Translations under genes and position numbers: made by a program
Assembly (NCBI RefSeq): GCF_000466385.1
Contig: NZ_KE952672.1
Span: 19,166 to 83,165 of the forward strand
Direction of reading: 5' to 3'
Length of the DNA: 64,000 bases
Origin: Aneurinibacillus aneurinilyticus ATCC 12856
GTDB taxonomy: Bacteria > Bacillota > Bacilli > Aneurinibacillales > Aneurinibacillaceae
Notes under the pieces: generated by a model
Told to the model about the DNA's origin: nothing
Databases searched by the model: none
The model's input: the letters and a program-made list of their open reading frames with translations, nothing else
Part shown: one piece after another, positions 63,874 to 64,000 of the stretch
Layout: each line of letters opens with the position of its first letter
How positions within the stretch are numbered: position 1 is the stretch's first letter

Positions 63874-64000
63874 CAAGGGTGTTGATTATCCAGTATGATC
63901 CAGAGTGGATCGCCACCACACCGTGCCCCAAACGGGCGTCGGCTTGTCTCCCGCACCCAAGCTTAGGGGGCCGCTTTTTGCCTCAGCCAGGCGGGACTGC
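63874..64000 (-). repeat. 125-bp repeat, right copy (inverted, may run past the window)
   Basis: It starts CAAGGGTGTTGATTATCC and runs to the window edge with GCCTCAGCCAGGCGGGACTGC in two pieces. It is the reverse complement of 57890-58015, with about 20 differences and one or two single-base insertions by eye. The 5' flank (63757-63873) is AT-rich with no gene visible. Confidence 0.75.

Noticed and set aside
1..64000. CRISPR arrays, tRNA or rRNA genes, intact transposases
   Set aside because: None seen on reading both strands; no regularly spaced repeats or cloverleaf patterns stood out.

Overview
The window looks like chromosomal DNA of a spore-forming, aerobic, low-to-medium GC member of the Bacillota, order Bacillales. 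Many genes are Bacillus subtilis-type orthologues: a double dynamin (DynA/YpbR), YpuI, PhaQ, the SleB germination lytic enzyme, YlbF-YlbG, the comG competence operon followed by YqzE, YqhG-YqhH, the glycine cleavage operon, a YteA-type DksA/TraR protein and LipM. The set recalls the Brevibacillus/Aneurinibacillus branch, but that placement is inference from recall, not computed. No rRNA, tRNA, CRISPR array, prophage or intact transposase gene was found.

Layout. 0-11 kb: polyphosphate kinase 2, DynA, a YugN-like protein, a YtkA/FixH-like lipoprotein, BrnQ, YpuI and a subtilase. 11-20 kb: acetyl-CoA synthetase, a DnaQ-like exonuclease, ThiD, a polyhydroxyalkanoate granule protein with its PhaQ-type repressor, a chemoreceptor, a methyltransferase, a thioesterase and a His/Tyr-rich coat-like protein. 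20-30 kb: FetAB-type ABC transporter, rhomboid protease, FixC/FixX, class I fumarase, a soluble histidine kinase overlapping an omega-amidase, EamA transporter, M42 peptidase. 30-41 kb: acyl-CoA ligase, Ca2+/H+ antiporter, a decayed UDP-glucose dehydrogenase, SleB, ArsR regulator, Asp23 protein, helicase-associated protein, YlbF/YlbG, HD-GYP phosphodiesterase, universal stress protein and a cytochrome-like gene remnant. 42-50 kb: comGA-GG, yqzE, yqhG, yqhH, an ion channel and a YvyF-like protein. 50-58 kb: tandem glycine riboswitch, gcvT-gcvH-gcvPA-gcvPB, YteA-type protein and lipM. 58-64 kb: nrdJ and mqo between inverted copies of a repeat of about 125 bp.

The most notable object is nrdJ, the B12-dependent ribonucleotide reductase. 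It is split into three exons by two short ORF-less insertions. The first (475 nt) has clear group I intron hallmarks: a U.G-terminated P1 with its internal guide, a matched P7, and a final G. The second (307 nt) is probably also group I and falls inside the catalytic Asn-Pro-Cys-Gly-Glu loop, between the radical-cysteine segment and the catalytic Glu. Removing both restores an 848-residue enzyme. The two introns share sequence around the guide and at their ends, and both follow a GGT glycine codon. The promoter carries two NrdR-type boxes 32 bp apart.

Together the gcv operon, its riboswitch and lipM form a coherent one-carbon/lipoylation block, since GcvH is the lipoyl carrier that LipM octanoylates. 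Non-coding curiosities are the 125-bp repeat (two close inverted copies and one diverged copy), a 44-bp palindrome sharing its terminal 11-mer, and two gene fossils.
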